64,000 nt of DNA from Acanthosepion lycidas (taxonomy: Eukaryota; Mollusca; Cephalopoda; Sepiida; Sepiidae): positions 15,849,889-15,913,888 of the forward strand of contig OZ010577.1 in NCBI GenBank assembly GCA_963932145.1, in the 5' to 3' direction. Below, in pieces: positions 38,596 through 50,399 of the stretch. Made by a program: the position numbers and the translations under genes. The first letter of the stretch is position 1. Each line of letters begins with the position of its first letter. The notes under the pieces are model-generated. The model worked only from the letters and a program-made list of their open reading frames with translations, had not been told where the DNA came from and made no database searches.

Positions 38596-41276
38596 ATGTT
38601 TCACTCCTGCCGTGCGTTCTATTTACCTTTACATTCTTTCATTTCACTTTATGAACAGGCAAGAGCCACCTCTAAAACCGGCTTACAATTATTTTTCATT
38701 CGAACTCATACAGTGAGCGTAGCATGCAAAGGATACTAATCATATAACAGGGATTTCCTTGAAAAACTGTGTGGACGCAAAATGGGTGATCGCTGTATGT
38801 TTCTCTCCTACCGTGCGTTCTATTTGCCTTTACATTCTTTCATTTCACTTTATGAACAGGCAAGGGTCTCCTCTAAAAGCTGCTTACAATTATTTTTCAT
38901 TCGAACTCATACAGTGAGCTTAGCATGCAAAGGTTACGACTCACGTAACAGGGATTTCCTTTAAAATCTGTGTGGACGCAAAATGGGTGATCGCTGTATG
39001 TTTCTCTCCTACCGTGTGTTCTATTTACCTTTACATTCTTTCATTTCACTTTATGAACAGGCAAGGGCCTCCTCTAAAACCGGCTTACAATTATTTTTCA
39101 TTCGAACTCATACAGTGAGCGTAGCATGCAAAGGATACTATTCATATAACAGGGATTTCCTTGCAAAAATGTGTGGACGCAAAGTGTGTGATCGCTGTAT
39201 GTTTCTTTCCTGCCGTGCGTTCTATTTACCTTTACATTCTTTCATTTAACGTTATGAACAGGCAAGAGCCTCCTCTAAAACCGGCTTACAATTATTTTTC
39301 ATTCGAACTCATACAGTGAGCGTAGCATGCAAAGGTTACGACTCACGTAACAGGGATTTCCATGAAAAACTGTGTGGACGCAAAGTGGGTGATCGCTGTA
39401 TGTTTCTCTCCTACCGTGCGTTCTATTTACCTTTACATTCTTTCATTTCACTTTATGAACAGGCAAGGGCCTCCTCTAAAACCGGCTTACAATTATTTTT
39501 CATTCGAACTCATACAGTGAGCGTAGCATGCAAAGGATACTATTCATATAACAGGGATTTCCTTGAAAAACTGTGTGGACGCAAAGTGGGTGATCGCTGT
39601 ATGTTTCTCTCCTGCCGTGCGTTCTATTTACCTTTACATTCTTTCATTTCACTTTATTAACAGGCAAGAGCCTCCTCTAAAACCTGCTTACAATTATTTT
39701 TCATTCGAACTCATACAGTGAGCGTAGCATGCAAAGGATACTATTCATATAACAGGGATTTCCTTGAAAAACTGTGTGGACGCAAAGTGGGTGATCGCTG
39801 TATGTTTCTCTCCTGTCGTGCGTTCTATTTACCTTTACATTCTTTCATTTCACTTTATGAACAGGCAAGAGCCTCCTCTAAAACCTGCTTACAATTATTT
39901 TTCATTCGAACTCATACAGTGAGCGTAGCATGCAAAGGATACTATTCATATAACAGGGATTTCCTTGAAAAACTGTGTGGACGCAAAGTGTGTGATCGCT
40001 GTATGTTTCTCTCCTGCCGTGCGTTCTATTTACCTTTACATTCTTTCATTTCACTTTATGAACAGGCAAGAGCCTCCTCTAAAACCGGCTTACAATTATT
40101 TTTCATTCGAACTCATACAGTTAGCGTAGCATGCAAAGGATACTATTCATATAACAGGGATTTCCTTGAAAAACTGTGTGGACGCATAATGGGTGATCGC
40201 TGTATGTTTCTCTCCTACCGTGCGTTCTATTTACCTTTACATTCTTTCATTTCACTTTATGAACAGGCAAGGGCATCCTCTAAAACCGGCTTACAATTAT
40301 TTTTCATTCGAACTCATACAGTGAGCGTAGCATGGAAAGGTTACGACTCACGTAACAGGGATTTCCTTGAAAAACTCTGTGGACGCAAAGTGGGTGATCG
40401 CTGTATGTTTCTCTCCTGCCGTGCGTTCTATTTACCTTTACATTCTTTCATTTCACTTTATGAACAGGCAAGAGCCTCCTCTAAAACCGGCTTACAATTA
40501 TTTTTCATTCGAACTCATACAGTGAGCGTAGCATGCAAAGGTTACGACTCACGTAACAGGGATTTCCTTGAAAAACTGTGTGGACGCAAAATGGGTGATC
40601 GCTGTATGTTTCTCTCCTGTCGTGCGTTCTATTTACCTTTACATTCTTTCATTTCACTTTATGAACAGGCAAGAGCCTCCTCTAAAACCGGCTTACAATT
40701 ATTTTTCATTCGAACTCATACAGTGAGCGTAGCATGCAAAGGATACTATTCATATAACAGGGATTTCCTTGAAAAACTGTGTGGACGCAAAGTGGGTGAT
40801 CGCTGTATGTTTCTCTCCTGCCGTGCGTTCTATTTACCTTTACATTCTTTCATTTAACTTTATGAACAGGCAAGAGCCTCCTCTAAAGCCGGCTTACAAT
40901 TATTTTTCATTCGAACTCATACAGTGAGCGGAGCATGCAAAGGATACTATTCATATAACAGGGATTTCCTTGAAAAACTGTGTGGACGCAAAATGGGTGA
41001 TCGCTGTATGTTTCTCTCCTACCGTGCGTTCTATTTACCTTTACATTCTTTCATTCCACTTTATGAACAGGCAAGGGCCTCCTCTAAAACCGGCTTACAA
41101 TTATATTTCATTCGAACTCATACAGTGAGCGTAGCATGCAAAGGTTACTACTCACGTAACAGGGATTTCCTTCAAAAACTGTGTGGACGCAAAGTGGGTG
41201 ATAGCTGTATGTTTCTCTCCTGTCGTGCGTTCTATTTACCTTTACATTCTTTCATTTCACTTTATGAACAGGCAAG

Positions 41277-41829
41277 GGCCTCCTCTAAAACCGGCTTACA
41301 ATTATTTTTCATTCGAACTCATACACTGATCGTAGCATGCAAAGGATACTGTTCATATAACAGGGATTTCCTTGAAAAACTGTGTGGACGCAAAGTGGGT
41401 GATCGCTGTATGTTTCTCTCTTGCCGTGCGTTCTATTTACCTTTACATGCTTTCATTTAACTTTATGAACATGCAAGAGCCTCCTCTAAAACCGGCTTAC
41501 AATTATTTTTCATTCGAACTCATACAGTGAGCGTAGCATGCAAAGGTTACGACTCACGTAACAGGGATTTCCTTGAAAAACTGTGTGGACGCAAAATGGG
41601 TGATCGCTGTATGTTTCTCTCCTGCCGTGCGTTCTATTTACCTTTACATTCTTTCATTTCACTTTATGAACAGGCAAGAGCCTCCTCTAAAACCGGCTTG
41701 CAATTATTTTTCATTCGAACTCATACACTGAGCGTAGCATGCAAAGGATACTATTCATATAACAGGGATTTCCTTGAAAAACTGTGTGGACGCAAAGTGG
41801 GTGATCGCTGTATGTTTCTCTCCTGACGT
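41277..41829 (+). repeat. Distant duplicated block, copy 2 (partner 34042-34594)
   Basis: Second copy, 7.2 kb downstream of the first. Sequence on both sides differs from that around copy 1, so a short piece of about 550 bp moved or was converted without its neighbours. Confidence 0.88.
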
Positions 41830-42414
41830 GCGTTCTATTTACCTTTACATTCTTTCATTTAACTTTATGAACAGGCAAGAGCCTCCACTAAAACCGGCTT
41901 ACAATTATTTTTCATTCGAACTCATACAGTGAGCGTAGCATGCAAAGGTTACGACTCACGTAACAGGGATTTACTTGAAAAACTGTGTGGACGCAAAGTG
42001 GGTGATCGCTGTATGTTTCTCTCCTGCCGTGCGTTCTATTTACCTTTACATTCTTTCATTTCACTTTATGAACAGGCAAGAGCCTCCTCTAAAACCGGCT
42101 TACAATTATTTTTCATTCGAACTCATGCACTAAGCGTAGCATGCAAAGGATACTATTCATATAACAGGGATTTCCTTGAAAAACTGTGTGGACGCAAAGT
42201 GGGTGATCGCTGTATGTTTCTCTCCTGCCGTGCGTTCTATTTACCTTTACATTCTTTCATTTCACTTTATGAACAGGCAAGAGGCTCCTCTAAAAGCTGC
42301 TTACAATTATTTTTCATTCGAACTCATACAGTGAGCGTAGCATGCAAAGGATACTATTAATATAACAGGGATTTCCTTCAAAAACTGTGTGGACGCAAAG
42401 TGGGTGATCGCTGT

Positions 42415-42615
42415 ATGTTTTTCTCCTGCCGGGCGTTCTATTTACCTTTACATTCTTTCATTTCACTTTATGAACAGGCAAGAGCCTCCTCGAAAACCGG
42501 CTTACAATTAACTTTTCATTCGAACTCATACAGTGAGCGTAGCATGCAAAGGTTACGACTCACGTAACAGGGATTTACTTGAAATATGTGTGGACGCAAA
42601 GTGGGTGATCGCTGT
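42415..42615 (+). repeat. Monomer with +1 and -1 indels, module copy 7
   Basis: This unit carries the TTAACTTTTCATTCG insertion near 42511 and a one-base loss at CTTGAAATATGTG near 42584, so its length is back to 201 bp. It is preceded by TAATATAAC with CCTTCAAAAACTG, like the other module copies. Confidence 0.88.
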
Positions 42616-42974
42616 ATGTTTCTCTCCTGCCGTGCGTTCTATTTACCTTTACATTCTTTCATTTAACTTTATGAACAGGCAAGGCCCTCCTCTAAAACCG
42701 GCTTACAATTATTTTTCATTCGAACTCATACAGTGAGCGTAGCATGCGAAGGTTACGACTCACGTAACAGGGATTTCCTTGAAAAAATGTGTGGACGCAA
42801 AATGGGTGATCGCTGTATGTTTCTCTCCTGCCGTGCGTTCTATTTACCTTTACATTCTTTCATTTCACTTTATGAACAGGCAAGAGCCTCCTCTAAAACC
42901 GGCTTACAATTATTTTTCATTCGAACTCATACAGTGAGCGTAGCATGCAAAGGATACTATTCATATAACAGGGA

Positions 42975-44816
42975 TTTCCTTGAAAAACTGTGTGGACGCA
43001 AAATGGGTGATCGCTGTATGTTTCTCTCCTGCCGTGCGTTCTATTTACCTTTACATTCTTTCATTTAACTTTATGAACAGGCAAGAGGCTCCTCTAAAAG
43101 CTGCTTACAATTATTTTTCATTCGAACTCATACAGTGAGCGTAGCTTGCAAAGGTTACGACACACGTAACAGGGATTTCCTTGAAAAACTGTGTGGACGC
43201 AAAGTGGGTGATCGCTGTATGTTTCTCTCCTGCCGTGCGTTCTATTTACCTTTACATTCTTTCATTTAACTTTATGAACAGGCAAGAGGCTCCTCTAAAA
43301 GCTGCTTACAATTATTTTTCATTCGAACTCATACAGTGAGCGTAGCATGCAAAGGTTACGACTCACGTAACAGGGATTTCCTTGAAAAACTGTGTGGACG
43401 CAAAGTGGGTGATCGCTGTATGTTTCTCTCCTGCCGTGCGTTCTATTTACCTTTACATTCTTTCATTTAACTTTATGAACAGGCAAGAGGCTCCTCTAAA
43501 AGCTGCTTACAATTATTTTTCATTCGAACTCATACAGTGAGCGTAGCATGCAAAGGATACTATTCATATAACAGGGATTTCCTTGAAAAACTGTGTGGAC
43601 GCAAAGTGGGTGATCGCTATATGTTTCTCTCCTGCCGTGCGTTCTATTTACCTTTACATTCTTTCTTTTAACTTTATGAACAGGCAAGAGGCTCCTCTAA
43701 ATGCTGCTTACAATTATTTTTCATTCGAACTCATACAGTGAGCGTAGCATGCAAAGGTTACGACTCACGTAACAGGGATTTCCTTGAAAAACTGTGTGGA
43801 TGCAAAGTGGGTGATCGCTGTATGTTTCTCTCCTGCCGTGCGTTCTATTTACCTTTACATTCTTTCATTTCACTTTATGAACAGGCAAGAGCCTCCTCTA
43901 AAACCGGCTTACAATTATTTTTCATTCGAACTCATACAGTGAGCGTAGCATGCAAAGGATACTATTCATATAACAGGGATTTCCTTGAAAAACTCTGTGG
44001 ACGCAAAATGGGTGATCGCTGTATGTTTCTCTCCTGCCGTGCGTTCTATTTACCTTTACATTCTTTCATTTCACTTTATGAACAGGCAAGAGCCTCCTCT
44101 AAAACCGGCTTATAATTATTTTTCATTCGAACTCATACAGTGAGCGTAGCATGCAAAGGTTACGACTCACGTAACAGGGATTTCCTTGAAAAACTGTGAG
44201 GACGCAAAATGGGTGATCGCTGTATGTTTCTCTCCTGCCGTGCGTTCTATTTACCTTTACATTCTTTCATTTAACTTTATGAACAGGCAAGAGGCTCCTC
44301 TAAAAGCTGCTTACAATTATTTTTCATTCGAACTCATACAGTGAGCGTAGCTTGCAAAGGTTACGACACACGTAACAGGGATTTCCTTGAAAAACTGTGT
44401 GGACGCAAAGTGGGTGATCGCTGTATGTTTCTCTCCTGCCGTGCGTTCTATTTACCTTTACATTCTTTCATTTAACTTTATGAACAGGCAAGAGGCTCCT
44501 CTAAAAGCTGCTTACAAATATTTTTCATTCGAATTGATACAGTGAGCGTAGCATGCAAAGGTTACGACTCACGTAACAGGGATTTCCTTGAAAAACTGTG
44601 TGGACGCAAAGTGGGTGATCGCTGTATGTTTCTCTCCTGCCGTGCGTTCTATTTACCTTTACATTCTTTCATTTAACTTTATGAACAGGCAAGAGGCTCC
44701 TCTAAAAGCTGCTTACAATTATTTTTCATTCGAACTCATACAGTGAGCGTAGCATGCAAAGGATACTATTCATATAACAGGGATTTCCTTGAAAAACTGT
44801 GTGGACGCAAAGTGGG
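42975..44816 (+). repeat. Six-unit duplication (1206-bp offset)
   Basis: Positions 42975-43610 match 44181-44816. Shared markers are GGCTCC with AGCTGC in consecutive units, GTAGCTTGCAAAGG and GACACACGTAAC. Differences are TGTGTGG against TGTGAGG, ACAATTA against ACAAATA, and GAACTCAT against GAATTGAT. Confidence 0.85.
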
Positions 44817-45419
44817 TTATCGCTGTATGTTTCTCTCCTGCCGTGCGGTCTATTTACCTTTACATTCTTTCATTTCACTTTATGAACAGGCAAGAGCCTC
44901 CTCTATAACCGGCTTACAATTATTTTTCATTCGAACTCATACAGTGAGCGTAGCATGCAAAGGTTACGACTCACGTAACAGGGATTTCCTTGAAAATCTG
45001 TGTGGACGCAAAATGGGTGATCGCTGTATGTTTCTCTCCTGCCGTGCGTTCTATTTACCTTTACATTCTTTCATTTCACTTTATGAACAGGCAAGAGCCT
45101 CCTCTAAAACCGGCTTACAATTATTTTTCATTCGAACTCATACAGTGAGCGTAGCATGCAAAGGTTACGACTCACGTAACAGGGATTTCCTTGAAAAACT
45201 GTGTGGACGCAAAGTGGGTGATCGCTGTATGTTTCTCTCCTGCCGTGCGTTCTATTTACCTTTACATTCTTTCATTTCACTTTATGAACAGGCAAGAGCC
45301 TCCTCTAAAACCGGCTTAAAATTATTTTTCATTCGAACTCATACAGTGAGCGTAGCATGCAAAGGTTACGACTGACGTAACAGAGATTTCCTTGAAAAAC
45401 TGTGTGGACGCAAAGTGGG

Positions 45420-45800
45420 TGATCGCTGTATGTTTCTCTCCTGCCGTGCGTTCTATTTACCTTTACATTCTTTCATTTCACTTTATGAACAGGCAAGAGT
45501 CTCCTCTAAAACATGCTTACAATTATTTTTCATTCGAACTCATACAGTGAGCGTAGCATGCAAAGGATACTATTCATATAACAGGGATTTCCTTGAAAAA
45601 CTGTGTGGACGCAAAATGGGTGATAGCTGTATGTTTCTCTCCTGCCGTGCGTTCTATTTACCTTTACATTCTTTCATTTCACTTTATGAACAGGCAAGAG
45701 CCTCCTCAAATACCGGCTTACAATTATTTTTCATTCGAACTCATACAGTGAGCGTAGCATGCAAAGGATACTATTCATATAACAGGGATTTCCTTGAAAA
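45420..45800 (+). repeat. Thirteen-unit-offset block, copy 1 (partner 48032-48412)
   Basis: This matches 48032-48412 at 2612 bases. Shared markers are GTCTCCTCTAAAACATGC, GTGATAGCTG and an ATACCGGC variant. The unit just before each copy also shares the uncommon GGCTTAAA change. Confidence 0.82.
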
Positions 45801-46619
45801 ACTGTGTGGACGCAAAGTGGGTGATCGCTGTATTTTTCTCTCCTGCCGTGCGTTCTTTTGACCTTTACATTCTTTCATTTCACTTTATGAACAGGCAAGA
45901 GCCTCCTCTAAAACCGGCTTAAAATTATTTTTCATTCGAACTCATACAGTGAGCGTAGCATGCAAAGGTTACGACTCACGTAACAGAGATTTCCTTGAAA
46001 AATTGTGTGGACGTAAAGTGGGTGATCGCTGTATGTTTCTCTCCTGCCGTGCGTTCTATTTACCTTTACATTCTTTCATTTCATTTTATGAACAGGCAAG
46101 AGCCTCCTCTAAAACATGCTTACAATTATTTTTCATTCGAACTCATACAGTGAGCGTAGCATGCAAAGGATACTATTCCTATAACAGGGATTTCCTTGAA
46201 AAACTGTGTGGACGCAAAGTGGGTGATCGCTGTATGTTTCTCTCCTGCCGTGCGTTCTATTTACCTTTACATTCTTTCATTTAACTTTATGAACAGGCAA
46301 GGGCCTTCTCTAAAAGCGGCTTACAATTATTTTTCATTCGAACTCATACAGTGAGCGTAGCATGCAAAGGTTACGACTCACGTAACAGGGATTTCCTTGA
46401 AAAACTGTGTGGACGCAAAGTGGGTGATCGCTGTATGTTTCTCTCCTGCGGTGCGTTCTATTTACCTTTACATTCTTTCATTTAACTTTATAAACAGGCA
46501 AGAGGTTCCTCTAAAAGCTGCTTACAATTATTTTTCATTCGAACTCATACAGTGAACGTAGCTTGCAAAGGTTACGAGACACGTAACAGGGATTTCCTTG
46601 AAAAACTCTGTGGACGCAA

Positions 46620-47043
46620 AGTGGGTGATCGCTGTATGTTTCTCTCCTGCCGTGCGTTCTATTTACCTTTACATTCTTTCATTTCACTTTATGAACTGGC
46701 AAGAGGCTCCTCTTAAAGCTGCTTACAATTATTTTTCATTCGAACTCATACAGTGAGCGTAGCATGCAAAGGTTACGACTCACGTAACAGGGATTTCCTT
46801 GAAAAACTGTGTGGACGCAAAGTGGGTGATCGCTGTATGTTTCTCTCCTGCGGTGCGTTCTATTTACCTTTACATTCTTTCATTTAACTTTATGAACAGG
46901 CAAGAGGCTCCTCTAAAAGCTGCTTACAATTATTTTTCATTCGAACTCATACAGTGAGCGTAGCATGCAAAGGTTACGACTCACGTAACAGGGATTTCCT
47001 TGTAAAAGTGTGTGGACGCAAAGTGGGAGTTCGCTGTATGTTT
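46620..47043 (+). repeat. Fourteen-unit-offset block, copy 1 (partner 49433-49856)
   Basis: This matches 49433-49856 at 2813 bases. Shared rare markers are GAACTGGCAAGAGG, TCCTCTTAAA (in-frame stop), CTCCTGCGGTG and CCTTGTAAAAGTGTG. The GGGCCTTCTCTAAAAGCGGC marker lies two units upstream in this copy but one unit upstream in the other, so one monomer was gained or lost. Confidence 0.85.
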
Positions 47044-47841
47044 CTCTCCTGCCGTGCGTTCTATTTACCTTTACATTCTTTCATTTAACTTTATGAACAG
47101 TCAAGAGGCTCCTCTAAAAGCTGCTTACAATTATTTTTCATTCGAACTCATACAGTGAGCGTAGCATGAAAAGGTTACGACTCACGTAACAGGGATTTCC
47201 TTGAAAAACTGTGTGGACGCAAAGTGGGTGATCGCTGTATGTTTCTCTCCTGCCGTGCGTTCTATTTACCTTTACATTCTTTCATTTAACTTTATGAACA
47301 GTCAAGAGGCTCCTCTAAAAGCTGCTTACAATTATTTTTCATTCGAACTCATACAGTGAGCGTAGCATGCAAAGGTTACGACTCACGTAACAGGGATTTC
47401 CTTGAAAAACTGTGTGGACGCAAAGTGGGTGATCGCTGTATGTTTCTCTCCTGCCGTGCGTTCTATTTACCTTTACATTCTTTCATTTACCTTTATGAAC
47501 AGGCAAGAGTCTCCTCTAAAACCGGCTTACAATTATTTTTCATTCGAACTCATACAGTGAGCGTAGCATGCAAAGGATACTATTCATATAACAGGGATTT
47601 CCTTGAAAATCTGTGTCGACGCAAAATGGGTGATCGCTGTATGTTTCTCTCCTGCCGTGCGTTCTATTTACATTTACATTCTTTCATTTCACTTTATGAA
47701 CAGGCAAGAGCCTCCTCTAAAACCGGCTTACAATTATTTTTCATTCGAACTCATACAGTGAGCGTAGCATGCAAAGGTTACGACTCACGTAACAGGGATT
47801 TCCTTGAAAAACTGTGTGGGCGCAAAGTGGGTGATCGCTGT

Positions 47842-48041
47842 ATGTTTCTCTCCTACCGTGCGTTCTATTTACCTTTACATTCTTTCATTTCACTTTATGA
47901 ACAGGCAAGAGCCTTCTCTGAAACCGGCTTAAATTTATTTTTCATTCGAACTCATACAGTGAGCGTAGCATGCAAAGTTACGACTCACGTAACAGGGATT
48001 TCCTTGAAAAACTGTGTGGACGCAAAGTGGGTGATCGCTGT
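47842..48041 (+). repeat. 200-bp monomer with -1 deletion (GCAAAGTTACG)
   Basis: One G of the GG in GCAAAGGTTACG is missing near 47977, shifting the frame. The same change is found at 52799 in a different local haplotype, so it may have arisen twice. Confidence 0.88.
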
Positions 48042-48412
48042 ATGTTTCTCTTCTTCCGTGCGTTCTATTTACCTTTACATTCTTTCATTTCACTTTATGA
48101 ACAGGCAAGAGTCTCCTCTAAAACATGCTTACAATTATTTTTCATTCGAACTCATACAGTGAGCGTAGCATGCAAAGGATACTATTCCTATAACAGGGAT
48201 TTCCTTGAAAAACTGTGTGGACGCAAAATGGGTGATAGCTGTATGTTTCTCTCCTGCCGTGCGTTCTATTTACCTTTACATTTTTTCATTTCACTTTATG
48301 AACAGGCAAGAGCCTCCTCTAATACCGGCTTACAATTATTTTTCATTCGAACTCATACAGTGAGCGTAGCATGCAAAGGATACTATTCATATAACAGGGA
48401 TTTCCTTGAAAA
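48032..48412 (+). repeat. Thirteen-unit-offset block, copy 2 (partner 45420-45800)
   Basis: Second copy of the GTCTCC with ACATGC and GTGATAGC block. Private differences are TTCTTCCG near 48052, ATTCCTATAAC near 48184, TTTTTTCATT near 48282 and AAACGGTGTGG near 48412. Confidence 0.82.
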
Positions 48413-49432
48413 ACGGTGTGGACGCAAAATGGGTGATCGCTGTATGTTTCTCTCCTGCCGTGCGTTCTATTTACCTTTACATTCTTTCATTTCACTTTAT
48501 GAACAGGCAAGAGCTTCCTCTAAAAGCTGCTTACAATTATTTTTCATTCGAACTCATACAGTGAGCGTAGCATGCAAAGGTTACGACTCACGTAACAGGG
48601 ATTTCCTTGAAAAACTGTGTGGACGCAAAGTGGGTGATCGCTGTATGTTTCTCTCCTGCCGTGCGTTCTATTTACCTTTACATTCTTTCATTTCACTTTA
48701 TGAACAGGCAAGAGCCTCCTCTAAAACCGGCTTACAATTATTTTTCATTCGAACTCATACAGTGAGCGTAGCATGCAAAGGATACTATTCATATAACAGG
48801 GATTTCCTTGAAAATCTGTGTGGACGCAAAATGGGTGATCGCTGTATGTTTCTCTCCTGCCGTGCGTTCTATTTACCTTTACATTCTTTCATTTCACTTT
48901 ATGAACAGGCAAGAGCCTCCTCTAAAACCGGCTTACAATTATTTTTCATTCGAACTCATACAGTGAGCGTAGCATGCAAAGGTTACGACTCACGTGACAG
49001 GGATTTCCTTGAAAAACTGTGTGGACGCAAAGTGGGTGATCGCTGTATGTTTCTCTCCTGCCGTGCGTTCTATTTACCTTTACATTCTTTCATTTCACTT
49101 TATGAACAGGCAAGAGCCTCCTCTAAAACCGGCTTACAATTATTTTTCATTCGAACTCATACAGTGAGCGTAGCATGCAAAGGTTACGACTCACGTAACA
49201 GGGATTTCCTTGAAAAACTGTGTGGACGCAAAGTGGGTGATCGCTGTATGTTTCTCTCCTGCCGTGCGTTCTATTTACCTTTACATTCTTTCATTTAACT
49301 TTATGAACAGGCAAGGGCCTTCTCTAAAAGCGGCTTACAATTATTTTTCATTCGAACTCATACAGTGAGCTTAGCATGCAAAGGTTACGACACACGTAAC
49401 AGGGATTTCCTTGAAAAACTCTGTGGACGCAA

Positions 49433-49856
49433 AGTGGGTGATCGCTATATGTTTCTCTCCTGCCGTGCGTTCTATTTACCTTTACATTCTTTCATTTCAC
49501 TTTATGAACTGGCAAGAGGCTCCTCTTAAAACTGCTTACAATTATTTTTCATTCGAACTCATACAGTGAGCGTAGCATGCAAAGGTTACGACTCACGTAA
49601 CAGGGATTTCCTTGAAAAACTGTGTGGACGCAAAGTGGGTGATCGCTGTATGTTTCTCTCCTGCGGTGCGTTCTATTTACCTTTACATTCTTTCATTTAA
49701 CTTTATGAACAGGCAAGAGGCTCCTCTAAAAGCTGCTTACAATTATTTTTCATTCGAACTCATACAGTGAGCGTAGCATGCAAAGGTTACGACTCACGTA
49801 ACAAGGATTTCCTTGTAAAAGTGTGTGGACGCAAAGTGGGTGTTCGCTGTATGTTT
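49433..49856 (+). repeat. Fourteen-unit-offset block, copy 2 (partner 46620-47043)
   Basis: Second copy of the block at 46620. Private changes are CGCTATATG near 49445, TTAAAACTGC near 49527 and AACAAGGATTTCC near 49800. One fewer unit separates it from the upstream GCGGC marker. Confidence 0.85.
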
Positions 49857-50399
49857 CTCTCCTGCCGTGCGTTCTATTTACCTTTACATTCTTTCCTTTC
49901 ACTTTATGAACAGGCAAGAGTCTCCTCTAAAACATGCTTACAATTATTTTTCATTCGAACTCATACAGTGAGCGTAGCATGCAAAGGATACTATTCATAT
50001 AACAGGGATTTCCTTGAAAAACTGTGTGGACGCAAAATGGGTGATCGCTGTATGTTTCTCTCCTGCCGTGCGTTCTATTTACCCTTACATTCTTTCATTT
50101 CACTTTATGAACAGGCAAGAACGTCCTCTAAAACCGGCTTACAATTATTTTTCATTCGAACTCATACAGTGAGCGTAGCATGCAAAGGTTACGACTCACG
50201 TAACAGGGATTTCCTTGAAAAACTGTGTGGACGCAAAATGGGTGATCGCTGTATGTTTCTCTCCTGCCGTGCGTTCTATTTACCTTTACATTCTTTCATT
50301 TAACTTTATGAACAGGCAAGAGCCTCCTCTAAAACCGGCTTACAATTATTTTTCATTCGAACTCATACAGTGAGCGTAGCATGCAAAGGATACTATTCA

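Larger units (their letters stand above)
27950..41060 (+). repeat. Array zone rich in the CTCCTACCG variant
   Basis: Units with CTCCTACCG instead of CTCCTGCCG are frequent here, for example at 27.95, 31.77, 31.97, 32.17, 36.0, 37.4, 37.8, 38.4, 39.0 and 41.0 kb. They also occur at 16.3-19.3 kb but are almost absent elsewhere. The zone also holds most copies of AAAGCCGGC, GCATGCTAAGG and GTAGCGCGC. Boundaries are approximate. Confidence 0.65.
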
